A stretch of 64,000 nt of DNA from Pontibacter lucknowensis. Its GTDB lineage: Bacteria > Bacteroidota > Bacteroidia > Cytophagales > Hymenobacteraceae. Of the stretch, positions 46,482-54,380 are shown in pieces; within the stretch, counting starts at the first letter, position 1; the number at the start of each line of letters is the position of its first letter. Below the pieces are notes generated by a model. That model ran no database searches. It saw nothing but the letters and a program-made list of their open reading frames with translations, and was not told the origin of the DNA. The stretch is from assembly GCF_900156415.1 (NCBI RefSeq), contig NZ_FTNM01000001.1, forward strand, positions 248,001-312,000. The letters run 5' to 3'. The position numbers and the translations under genes are program-made.

Positions 46482-47998
46482 TCGTTTGTTTTAGTAGTAA
46501 GGGCACCTGCCGACTCGATCAGGCCTTCGGCCAGTTTGCGGTCGTTGCTCAGGCGCGGCACTTTGTTCTGCCCACCCAGCTTGCCCTGCGACTTCATGTA
46601 GTGCCGGAACGTACCTTGCGGCAGCGCCCTGATCTTCAGGTCAGCCAGAATATGGCCTGTGATCAGGTCGTCGTAATAAGTATTCAGTTTCTGCAGTTGT
46701 GAGTTCAGTTCCTTTTCAAATGCTTCCATGTTGGCAGGAGGTATAGAAAACTCTACAAACCACTCGTGAAAAGACTGTCCCTTATCCTGACTCACATAGG
46801 GCGCCACCGTGAACTCAACCAGCTCCACCATGGAGTAGCTTTGCATCGTGCGCTGCATCGCCTTCTCCACCTCCTCGCCTATCACGTGCTCGCCAAAAGC
46901 TGAGATATAGTGTTTGATGCGGCCACTCACGATCAGCTTGTAAGGCTTCACGGATGTGAACTTCACAGTATCGCCTATGGAGTAAGCCCATAAGCCGGCA
47001 TTGCTGCTGACAACCAATGCATAGTTCACGCCCGGTTCCACTTCGCCTATGGTCAGGCGGGTCGGGTTTTCGTTGAAGTACTCATCGGTCGGTATGAACT
47101 CAAAGAAGATGCCCGCGTTCAGCAACAGCAACAGCCCTTTGTCGTGCTGCTCGTTCTGGTAAGCGAAAAACCCTTCGGAAGCCGGAAATGTTTCGACTGA
47201 ATCAATCTCGCGACCGATCGACTCGAACAGTTTTTTGCGGTAAGGCTCAAAATTCACGCCACCATACACAAAGAGCGAGAAATTCGGGAAAATATCCTTA
47301 ATCGGCTTCCCTGTCTGCCTCATCAGTTTGTCGAAGTACATTTGCACCCAGGGCGGTATACCTGAGATAAGCGTCATGTTCTGGTCGATCGTCTCTTCAA
47401 TGATCTGATCGAGCTTAGTCTCCCAATCCTCGATGCAGTTGGTTTCGTAGCTCGGCAGTTGGTTGGTACGCAGGTAGCCAGGCACGTGGTGGTTCACGAT
47501 ACCCGACAAGCGCCCGGTATGAATCCCTCCTACCTCATCAAGCACCGGGCTGCCTGACAGGAAGATCATCTTGCCATCCAGAAAGCTGGAGTTGCCTGTT
47601 TCGTGGATGTAGGACAGCAGCGCGTCTTTCGCTCCGTTGATGTGGTTGGGTATAGAGTCTTTGGTGATCGGGATGTACTTGGTGCCCGAGGTGGTGCCGG
47701 ATGTTTTGGCCAGATAGATCGGCTTGCCGGGCCACAGGATGTCGGGCTCGCCTTCTTTTACGCGGTTAAAGTAAGAGGCCAGTCCCTCATAGTCGCGCAC
47801 GGGCACGGCTTTTACGAAGTCAGCGTGGGTCTTTATTTCAGAAAAATGATGAACGCGGCCAAAGGCGGTCTGCTGCGCTTTTTTGATGATCTTCTCAAAA
47901 ACAGCTCGCTGCGCTTCTACCGGGTTCTGTATCCAGGACTGGTGTTTTTTGTGCACGTAAGCGGCCAGGGGCTTACTGAGCCATGCTTTCACACCCAT
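46478..47998 (-). CDS. GH3 family acyl-acid amido synthetase-like protein
   Basis: 506 residues. Member of the ANL-related GH3 family known from plants, where it joins amino acids to jasmonate or auxin using ATP. Seen are the ATP-binding loop AKTSGTTSGTKYIPIT (about residue 100), the GGVNFEP and TFPASEGFFAYQNEQ middle motifs, and the C-terminal SAFGEHVIGEEVEKAM. Bacterial members are common in Bacteroidota but their substrate is unknown. It is translationally coupled to dxr, hinting at a housekeeping or envelope-linked role. Confidence 0.9.
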   Translation of the reverse strand: MGVKAWLSKPLAAYVHKKHQSWIQNPVEAQRAVFEKIIKKAQQTAFGRVHHFSEIKTHADFVKAVPVRDYEGLASYFNRVKEGEPDILWPGKPIYLAKTSGTTSGTKYIPITKDSIPNHINGAKDALLSYIHETGNSSFLDGKMIFLSGSPVLDEVGGIHTGRLSGIVNHHVPGYLRTNQLPSYETNCIEDWETKLDQIIEETIDQNMTLISGIPPWVQMYFDKLMRQTGKPIKDIFPNFSLFVYGGVNFEPYRKKLFESIGREIDSVETFPASEGFFAYQNEQHDKGLLLLLNAGIFFEFIPTDEYFNENPTRLTIGEVEPGVNYALVVSSNAGLWAYSIGDTVKFTSVKPYKLIVSGRIKHYISAFGEHVIGEEVEKAMQRTMQSYSMVELVEFTVAPYVSQDKGQSFHEWFVEFSIPPANMEAFEKELNSQLQKLNTYYDDLITGHILADLKIRALPQGTFRHYMKSQGKLGGQNKVPRLSNDRKLAEGLIESAGALTTKTNE

Positions 47999-48164
47999 AT
48001 GGTTTTTCTTTTTTTAGAAGGGGTAAATATAGCCAGATAAACGGGCTTTGCCATAGTCGTTCACCATGTTTTACCCACATGTTATTTTTAGGGTTAACAA
48101 AAAACGGTCTCCTGTAGTTTATAGGTATTGTATTCATCTAAAAACAACACAAACGATAAGACTC

Positions 48165-48599
48165 ATGAAAAAAAGCACAGCAAAGGCTCAATGGAACAAA
48201 GGCCTTAAGAACGGCAATGGAGAGGTAGCATCAGGCAGAGGACACTTCAAAGCGAGCTATACCTTCGCCTCACGCTTCGGCGACGACACATCGGCCACTA
48301 ACCCCGAGGAACTGATTGGCGCGGCACACGCTGGCTGCTTCTCCATGTTCCTGAGCGCACTGCTCGAGAAGGCCAACCACGAGCCGGAGTCAGTGCAGAC
48401 TACTGCCACGGTACACCTGGGTGAGAAGGATGGCGGTCCGCACATCATGCTGATTGAGTTGAACACCGAAGCCCGGGTGGAAGGTATCGAGGACGATGAA
48501 TTTCAGAAACTGGCGCAGGAGGCGAAGGCAAACTGCCCTGTTTCAAAAGCATTGGGAGCCGTGCCGGAGATAAAACTGACTGCCTCACTAAAAAAATAA
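48165..48599 (+). CDS. OsmC family peroxiredoxin
   Basis: 144 residues from the ATG at 48165; the frame extends to 48066 but that part reads as leader. Two redox cysteines are placed as in OsmC: AAHAGCFSMFLSALL and AKANCPVSKALG. Reduces organic hydroperoxides, likely with lipoyl-type thiols. The N-terminal GHFKASYTFASRFGDD and TNPEELIGAAHA stretch is standard for the family. It has its own promoter region, divergent from GH3. Confidence 0.93.
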   Translation: MKKSTAKAQWNKGLKNGNGEVASGRGHFKASYTFASRFGDDTSATNPEELIGAAHAGCFSMFLSALLEKANHEPESVQTTATVHLGEKDGGPHIMLIELNTEARVEGIEDDEFQKLAQEAKANCPVSKALGAVPEIKLTASLKK

Positions 48600-48660
48600 A
48601 ATTACTATATTGCAGCTTGCACATGAACTGTGCTCGTTTGTTTCACTTTAATAGCTTTAT

Positions 48661-49167
48661 ATGCCAACAGCCGGTAATGCAAGATCGTCGCTTCTAGTAC
48701 AGTTAAGCCCTTCGCGCAATGCTAAGCTTTCGTTCACAGTGCAACTGGTGCTCACCCTTTTCTGGCTGGCCTGGGCGACCATGCTCCTCTTAAGCGACAA
48801 CCCAACCAATGACCAGAATTACCTGTACTACATTTTCTTCGGACTCGCGGTCGTGTTCCTGGGCTATGTGATTCTGCAGAACACCTCTGTATTTGGCATA
48901 CAGTCTTACATTGAAGTGACACCGGAGTACATTGTGCAAAAAAACGGTGTGTTCCGTACCAAGATGATCACGGCTATACCTGACATTGAAGCGGTACATA
49001 TGTCACCCATGGCCCTGCGCATTACGCAGCGTGATGGCAACAAGGTATACCTCGACCTGAAACAGATCCGCAAGAAGCGTGACATCGAGAAAGTGAAGAG
49101 CAGAATTCGCGAACTGGCACAGGTGCACAATTTTGAAGTAAGCGAAGCAACTATACCTAACAATTAG
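48661..49167 (+). CDS. PH-domain-like membrane protein
   Basis: 168 residues. Two hydrophobic segments (QLVLTLFWLAWATMLLL; YYIFFGLAVVFLGYVIL) precede a soluble domain with the bacterial PH/bPH2-like pattern (YIEVTPEYIVQKNGVFRTKM, VYLDLKQIRKKRDIEKVKSR). Probably inner-membrane with a cytoplasmic domain. Function unknown. Its final codons include an AGGTATA-type motif (Thr-Ile-Pro encoded ACT ATA CCT). It is convergent with dnaA and separated from it by two strong hairpins. Confidence 0.75.
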   Translation: MPTAGNARSSLLVQLSPSRNAKLSFTVQLVLTLFWLAWATMLLLSDNPTNDQNYLYYIFFGLAVVFLGYVILQNTSVFGIQSYIEVTPEYIVQKNGVFRTKMITAIPDIEAVHMSPMALRITQRDGNKVYLDLKQIRKKRDIEKVKSRIRELAQVHNFEVSEATIPNN

Positions 49168-49210
49168 TTTAATTAGTCGAAAGAGAAAGATAGAACAGGT
49201 ATAACCTGAA

Positions 49211-49286
49211 CCAGCAGGCGATAAGTAAAAAGGGAGGGCTATACCTGTAAACGTATAGCCCTCCCTTTTTACTTATCGCCTGCTGG
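49211..49286. terminator. 34-bp perfect hairpin, bidirectional terminator
   Basis: Arms 49211-49244 and 49253-49286 are perfect reverse complements over 34 bp, with an 8-nt loop. The stem holds A5/T5 and a GGGAGGGC core plus an AGGTATA-type motif at the loop edge. Far longer than a usual terminator; it lies between convergent genes. Confidence 0.9.
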
Positions 49287-49292
49287 TAGCAC

Positions 49293-49339
49293 AAACAAAA
49301 ACCGCCGCTACTGAGGTATAGTAGCGGCGGTTTTTGTTT
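49293..49339. terminator. 20-bp perfect hairpin, bidirectional terminator
   Basis: Arms 49293-49312 and 49320-49339 pair over 20 bp. The CCGCCGCTACT core is flanked by A5/T5, so it works in both directions and ends dnaA transcription as well as that of the plus-strand gene. The 7-nt loop is GAGGTAT, so the iterated AGGTATA word sits at the loop. Confidence 0.93.
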
Positions 49340-49363
49340 AGAAGCTAAATGGTCAGGTATAGC

Positions 49364-50788
49364 TTATCCTGCCTTTGACTTAAACTTCTTCTGAAGCTCC
49401 TGTATGCTTACTTTGAATTTCTTGTCGGTGTCGATCAAATCGGATACGGTCTGCACGGAGTGGATCACGGTACTGTGGTCGCGGCCGCCGAAGTGGTAAC
49501 CGATGGACTTGAGTGAATGACTCGTAAACTCCTTGGCGAAGTACATAGCCACCTGTCGCGCCGTCACAATCTCTTTTTTGCGGGTTTTGGCCTTAAGTGA
49601 GTCCAGGCTCACCTGGAAGTACTCGGCCACGGTTTTTTGGATGAAGTCGAGGTTCACCTCGGTCTCTACATCCTCGATGATATGCTTCAGGGCCTGCTTG
49701 GCAAGCTCCAGGTCAATTTCTTTGCGGTTGAGCGACGACTGCGCGATCAGCGAAATCAGTACACCCTCGAGCTCACGCACGTTGGTATCCACGCTGTAAG
49801 CCAGGTATTCCACCACGTTGTCAGGAATATCGATTCCGTCACCCTGCATCTTTTTCTGGATGATGGCCATACGGGTTTCGAAATCCGGGCTCTGCAGGTC
49901 GGCGGTGAGGCCCCACTTAAAGCGGGACAGCAGGCGCTCTTCGAGTCCTTTCAGGTCGCGCGGCGGACAGTCGGAGGTCATTACGATCTGCTTGCCGGAC
50001 TGGTGCAGGTGGTTGAAGATGTGGAAGAACATCTCCTGCGTTTTCTCCTTGCCGCTCAGGAACTGCACGTCGTCGATGATCAGGATGTCCACTAACAGGT
50101 AGAAGTTGGCGAAGTCCTGTACGTTGTTCGTCTTCAAAGACTCAATGAACTGGTTCACGAATTTCTCTGACGACACGTAGAGCACGAACTTCTCCGGGTT
50201 ACTGTTTTTGATGTGGTTACCAATGGCCTGCACCAGGTGCGTTTTGCCCAGTCCCACGCCGCCGTATACCATCAGCGGGTTGAAAGAGGTTGTACCCGGC
50301 TTGTTGGCCACGGCATAACCAGCTGAACGCGCCAGGCGGTTACAGTCACCCTCGATGTAGTTCTCGAAAGTATAGGCACCGTTCAGCTGCGAATTCAGGA
50401 AGTTGCGGTCGATGGTCTTCGACTCGAACGGGCTCTTGATGAAATTTTGCTCCGGCCGGTAGGAGTTAACAACAGCCTGCGGAATTTTCTTGGTTGGGAT
50501 ATTAACCGTTTGCGGCTTGTTCGCCTCATTTCCACGGTCCACAATGATAGAGTACTCCAGGCGCCCCTCGCTGCCCAACTCCTGGTAGATCACTTTCTTC
50601 AGCAAACCTACATAGTGTTCCTCCAGCCACTCATAAAAGAACTGGCTAGGCACTTGTATGGTCAGCACGTTGTCGCGCAGGGACAAAGGCTTGATCGGTT
50701 CGAACCAAGTTTTAAAGCTCTGTTCGCCAATATTTTCCTTTATTACCTGTAGACAGTTACTCCATACTGTTGAACAGTCTTTTATCAT
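49364..50788 (-). CDS. dnaA: Chromosomal replication initiator DnaA
   Basis: 474 residues from the ATG at 50788 (MIKDCSTVWSNCLQVIKENI), the usual Bacteroidota start; a TTG 12 bases earlier is possible. Domain I (helicase and protein contacts), short linker, AAA+ domain with Walker A GGVGLGKTH and Walker B ILIIDDVQFL, and the DNA-binding domain IV with GRDHSTVIHSVQTV recognising DnaA boxes. It is not next to dnaN or other origin genes here. A perfect DnaA box (50912-50920) lies 124 bases upstream, overlapping the preceding gene's end. Confidence 0.97.
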   Translation of the reverse strand: MIKDCSTVWSNCLQVIKENIGEQSFKTWFEPIKPLSLRDNVLTIQVPSQFFYEWLEEHYVGLLKKVIYQELGSEGRLEYSIIVDRGNEANKPQTVNIPTKKIPQAVVNSYRPEQNFIKSPFESKTIDRNFLNSQLNGAYTFENYIEGDCNRLARSAGYAVANKPGTTSFNPLMVYGGVGLGKTHLVQAIGNHIKNSNPEKFVLYVSSEKFVNQFIESLKTNNVQDFANFYLLVDILIIDDVQFLSGKEKTQEMFFHIFNHLHQSGKQIVMTSDCPPRDLKGLEERLLSRFKWGLTADLQSPDFETRMAIIQKKMQGDGIDIPDNVVEYLAYSVDTNVRELEGVLISLIAQSSLNRKEIDLELAKQALKHIIEDVETEVNLDFIQKTVAEYFQVSLDSLKAKTRKKEIVTARQVAMYFAKEFTSHSLKSIGYHFGGRDHSTVIHSVQTVSDLIDTDKKFKVSIQELQKKFKSKAG

Positions 50789-50892
50789 CCAATTTTCCAA
50801 AACACAAAAGATTCGTTTGGTGCAACAAACCTCTCCTTAACGGCGGGGGGTTACAAATTTGACTAATTTATTCTAAACAAAAAATTATTTAT

Positions 50893-51828
50893 TCACGAAG
50901 TTAATACAGGGTTATCCACAGCCAAGACAGCGGTCCTTGTGTCGGTCCTTCTCTTTGATTTTCTGCTGAATGTAACATCTATTCTGCCCAAAAACAAACC
51001 TGACCAGCCCACTTGGTTGATCATGGTTTCATGGCCGTTTTCGTGGCGTAGCACCTCCGGCTTATCCATGAAAGTATGGGTATGTCCACCTAGTATGAGG
51101 TCGATGCCGCTCACCTGCGTCGCCAGCTTGCGGTCATCTATTTTTTCGTTGTCGTAGCTATAGCCGAGGTGCGAGAGGCAAACCACCAAATGGCACTTCT
51201 CCTGCTCCCACAGCACCTGCACCATTTCGCGGGCTTTCTCCACAGGGTCCAGGTATAGGGTCTCGCCGTACATGTTCTTACTCACCAAACCATCCAGCTC
51301 TATACCCAGGCCAAACACACCTATCCGTACACCCTGCTTTTCGAACACCTTGTAAGGCTGAAAACGACCTTTAAGGATGGTGTTGGAGAAGTCGTAGTTA
51401 GCCGTGAGAAACGGGAAACCTGCCAGCGGCAGCTGTTTCTGCAGTCCTTCCAACCCGATGTCGAAATCATGGTTACCGAGGGTAGCGGCATCGTAGCCCA
51501 TCTGGGTCATGAGTTTGTATTCAAGCTCCCCTTCAAAGAAGTTGAAGTAAGGCGTGCCCTGCCAGATGTCGCCGGAGTCAAGCAAAAGCACGTTGGGCTC
51601 CTGCTGACGGATGCTTTTGATCAAGGTAGCACGACGGGCCATACCGCCCATGCCGCCATACTTGCGCCCGTCATCTGGAAAAGGGTCAATGCGGGAGTGC
51701 TGGTCGTTGGTATGCAGAATGGTCAGTTTGATACCATCGCGTGCGGCCTCTGCTGAAAACGGCATTCCCAGCATGCTTATACCTGCCGCGCCGAGGGCCG
51801 TGTGCTTCAAAAAGTCTCTTCTCTTCAT
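50893..51828 (-). CDS. Metallophosphatase, 5'-nucleotidase catalytic half
   Basis: 311 residues. A Tat-like signal (KRRDFLKHTALGAAG) exports it. The calcineurin-type metal motifs are complete: HTNDQHSRIDP, DSGDIWQGTP, LGNHDFDIGLEG, CLSHLGYSYD and GGHTHTF. This is the N-terminal catalytic domain of 5'-nucleotidase/UshA only; the C-terminal substrate domain is encoded separately by the upstream gene at 51842-52597. The pair probably forms one periplasmic nucleotidase that salvages phosphate and nucleosides. The final codons overlap a DnaA box. Confidence 0.93.
   Translation of the reverse strand: MKRRDFLKHTALGAAGISMLGMPFSAEAARDGIKLTILHTNDQHSRIDPFPDDGRKYGGMGGMARRATLIKSIRQQEPNVLLLDSGDIWQGTPYFNFFEGELEYKLMTQMGYDAATLGNHDFDIGLEGLQKQLPLAGFPFLTANYDFSNTILKGRFQPYKVFEKQGVRIGVFGLGIELDGLVSKNMYGETLYLDPVEKAREMVQVLWEQEKCHLVVCLSHLGYSYDNEKIDDRKLATQVSGIDLILGGHTHTFMDKPEVLRHENGHETMINQVGWSGLFLGRIDVTFSRKSKRRTDTRTAVLAVDNPVLTS
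50912..50920 (+). promoter_or_regulatory. Consensus DnaA box upstream of dnaA
   Basis: TTATCCACA matches the strict DnaA box consensus. It overlaps the last codons of the metallophosphatase gene (Val-Asp-Asn). It may take part in dnaA autoregulation. One box alone does not make an origin. Confidence 0.45.
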
Positions 51829-51841
51829 GATCAGGTATAGC

Positions 51842-52597
51842 TTATGGAATGACAGTCACACGCTTACCAGCCGGAGCAGTTACCTGCTTACCAGCCGCCG
51901 TGAGCTGCTGTATTTGCTGGTGAATGGCATCGCGGAGCAAAAGGCCCAGTTTTTCGTATTTCAGCGGATTCTTGAGCATGTCCAGTTTATCGCCTCCGCC
52001 AGCCAGGTAGTCGGAGGTAAGCAAGGTATAGCTTTTATTCGGGTCGAAAGGCTGACCTTTGATTTTGATATCCTGTGCCTTGCCGTTAGCTACAGTATAG
52101 GTCGCATTGCCGATATAGATGATCTTGCGGGCAGCGGCATCGTCGAACAGCTGCTGCACCGCCTTTCCGCTCAGGGTGAGCACCACCATTTCGTTCTCGA
52201 AAGGCATCAGCTCGAAGATATGGCCGGTGGTAATATTGCCTTGTGGTAGTGGCACCCGGAGTCCACCCTCTGTCGTGATGGACAGGTCGATCGGCTTGCC
52301 GTAGATCGGTTCGCTCTGTGCCAGCTGCAGGTCCACCACGAAGTTGCCGAGCGGCGATTCGTAGTCACCTTTGCCCAGGGCCACGGGTGCTGTACCCACC
52401 ACTTCCGACATTTTCACAGTTACTTCTTTGCGGTAAGGGGCCACGAGTGCTTCTACAGCTGGGTCAGCGGCGATAGTTTGATTGACGGCTACGTCTGTCT
52501 CCTCCAAATTAGCTGAAGGTTGCAGTGGCCGCTGACAGGCAACTAAACTCAGGGCTAAAACCAGGCCGGAAATGTACTTCAAATAAGGGCGCTTCAT
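51842..52597 (-). CDS. 5'-nucleotidase C-terminal domain lipoprotein
   Basis: 251 residues from the ATG at 52597. The lipoprotein signal MKRPYLKYISGLVLALSLVAC has Cys21 as anchor. The mature part is a 5'-nucleotidase C-terminal domain: GDYESPLGNFVVDLQLAQSE, ITTEGGLRVPLPQGNIT, FELMPFENEMVVLTLSGKAV and TSDYLAGGGDKLDML. It lacks catalytic metal motifs. It starts just before the catalytic half (14-base gap), so substrate and catalytic domains are made from one transcript as two proteins. Confidence 0.92.
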   Translation of the reverse strand: MKRPYLKYISGLVLALSLVACQRPLQPSANLEETDVAVNQTIAADPAVEALVAPYRKEVTVKMSEVVGTAPVALGKGDYESPLGNFVVDLQLAQSEPIYGKPIDLSITTEGGLRVPLPQGNITTGHIFELMPFENEMVVLTLSGKAVQQLFDDAAARKIIYIGNATYTVANGKAQDIKIKGQPFDPNKSYTLLTSDYLAGGGDKLDMLKNPLKYEKLGLLLRDAIHQQIQQLTAAGKQVTAPAGKRVTVIP

Positions 52598-52910
52598 GGG
52601 TGCTGCTGTAATTATCCCCAAAGTTATCAACATTGCGGTGCTCCGGCAAAATGCCAGACTAGAATATTTTCTCTTTCACGCTTAATAAAAACTTATTCGC
52701 TGTCACCCAGTAATATAAATTTTTGGCTATATTTTTGATACCTAATTTTTGTATCAGCAAATATGAAATCCACCTTCACCTAATTATTTGTCCTCTAAAA
52801 AGTACTGCTCGAATAGAGCAAGCGATAAGTAGTCAAATAATTAAATGAATAATACTAAAGCATCCATGTAATTCGTATTATAATTAACCTCCATCTCTAA
52901 CCATTTGGCT
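52598..52910. other. 313-bp AT-rich intergenic region
   Basis: Divergent promoters are expected here. Near-consensus DnaA boxes TTATCCCCA (52612-52620) and TTATCAACA (52624-52632) lie at its left end. TATTTTTG at 52730-52737 matches the -7 element but lacks a good -33. No small gene was recognised. Confidence 0.6.
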
Positions 52911-54314
52911 ATGAAGAAACTAGCTCTACTCTTTTTCTTTAACCTCTTGCTTTTTGCGCCGATCGTAGTGCAGGCCACACACCTGTTCAGCGGCTACATC
53001 AGCTACACAGTAGATGAACAGAACCCCCGCAAGCTTGATTTTGTCTTTACCCTCTATACCTTGAATGCATCGCCGGCTGACGATCCTTTTGTATATGTAT
53101 ACATGGGAGATGGCGATACTGTGAGGGTTGAAAGAGGCAGCGTTATCAAACACTCAATTTACTATGACAAGGAAGTTTTCACCTGGAGCCATACCTATGC
53201 TGCACCTGGCGATTACGTAGTGCACTGGACAGGTGAGAATCGTAATGGAGGAATCTTAAACATACCTGCGCCCACTGATCAATTATCCTTAAAAATAATT
53301 ACGCGTGTAAAAGTCGGTGCTCCTACACAAAATCTGCATGGCGCAAAGCTGGCCGGTGTCCCCATTGCCGCTGTCTATACAGGAGAGCCCTGGACACACA
53401 ATTTTCTGGCATACGATGAAGATAGCGACTACCTGGTTTATGAATTGGTAACACCCAAATACAGCACTCCTTCTTTCGAGATTGCCGATATTCCTGGCTA
53501 TAGGTTACCAGAAGGGCTGACTATGAGCGAATTTGGAGAATTCCATTGGCCAAACCCCGATCAGAAAGGACAGTATGTGATCGCTGTGAAAATCACAGAA
53601 ATACGGAATGGCAGAGAAATAGGCCACATGATCGTTGACATAAATTTGGTTGTAACAGAACGGACGGATCAGCCAAAAATGAGCCTCTTAAACAAAGACC
53701 GCCTGACGGTGAACCACGATGGTTCCATACAGACCTGGCCGGGACAACCGGTGAAACTGGAGTTTTACTTACAGAGAAACCCGGCGAGTGACTTACCGCT
53801 AAGTGTCCGACAGTTCGGAGAGATCGATACGTTAAAGCTAGTGGAGGCTTCGCTTGCTGTCCGGGATACTGCGGCTGGTTTAGCCATAACGTACACCTTC
53901 ACTCCTGAAGCTGACATGGAGCGCACAGAACCTTACTTGATTGGCATGCGTGGCAGACCGATCTATGACAAACCGCAATATCAGCAACCGCTCAGAGTAG
54001 AGCATGACTGGGCCTTTGCTTACCTTTATGTAGGAGAGCAGCGGCGTCCACTATCCTCCGGCGACAATTTCCCTCCTGAAAGACCGAAGCTATACCCGAA
54101 CCCGGCACGGGGCGAGTTCACCTTCGAGGCACCCGACCTGCCGGGCCTCCACCTGCTGGTGCGCGACGTGACGGGTAAGGTGGTGGCAAGCTATACCTTG
54201 AGGCCAGGCCGAAACGACTTCGCCCGCCCGGCTAAACTGGCCTCTGGGCTCTATACCTATACCCTCACCAGCCAGCTATCTCCCATCGAAACAGGCAAAC
54301 TGGTGCTACAGTAG
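52911..54314 (+). CDS. T9SS-secreted protein with C-terminal sorting domain
   Basis: 467 residues from the ATG at 52911; a TTG two codons upstream is less likely. A signal peptide ends near VQATH. The mid-part reads as Ig/cadherin- or PKD-like beta domains (GDGDTVRVERGSVIKHSIYY, HTYAAPGDYVVHWTG, FLAYDEDSDYLVYELV). The last 75 residues are a type A T9SS sorting domain (LYPNPARGEFTFEAP, SGLYTYTLTSQ, TGKLVLQ), cut after transport so that the protein is anchored or released. Surface role unknown. PorQ and the PorE-like protein in this window belong to the same secretion system. Confidence 0.88.
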   Translation: MKKLALLFFFNLLLFAPIVVQATHLFSGYISYTVDEQNPRKLDFVFTLYTLNASPADDPFVYVYMGDGDTVRVERGSVIKHSIYYDKEVFTWSHTYAAPGDYVVHWTGENRNGGILNIPAPTDQLSLKIITRVKVGAPTQNLHGAKLAGVPIAAVYTGEPWTHNFLAYDEDSDYLVYELVTPKYSTPSFEIADIPGYRLPEGLTMSEFGEFHWPNPDQKGQYVIAVKITEIRNGREIGHMIVDINLVVTERTDQPKMSLLNKDRLTVNHDGSIQTWPGQPVKLEFYLQRNPASDLPLSVRQFGEIDTLKLVEASLAVRDTAAGLAITYTFTPEADMERTEPYLIGMRGRPIYDKPQYQQPLRVEHDWAFAYLYVGEQRRPLSSGDNFPPERPKLYPNPARGEFTFEAPDLPGLHLLVRDVTGKVVASYTLRPGRNDFARPAKLASGLYTYTLTSQLSPIETGKLVLQ

Positions 54315-54326
54315 TTTTTGAAATAC

Positions 54327-54363
54327 AAAAGCCTCCCTTACCTATCGGTGAGGGAGGCTTTTT
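54327..54363. terminator. Bidirectional terminator between convergent genes
   Basis: AAAAGCCTCCCTTACC (54327-54342) pairs with GGTGAGGGAGGCTTTT (54347-54362) with one G-T pair and a 4-nt loop. A and T runs flank both sides, so it serves the T9SS cargo gene and the M20 gene. Confidence 0.93.
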
Positions 54364-54380
54364 CTATACCTGTTTACAAC

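Noticed and set aside
45561..46601. 346-residue plus-strand frame opposite dxr
   Set aside because: Antisense to a complete dxr gene; no family resemblance.
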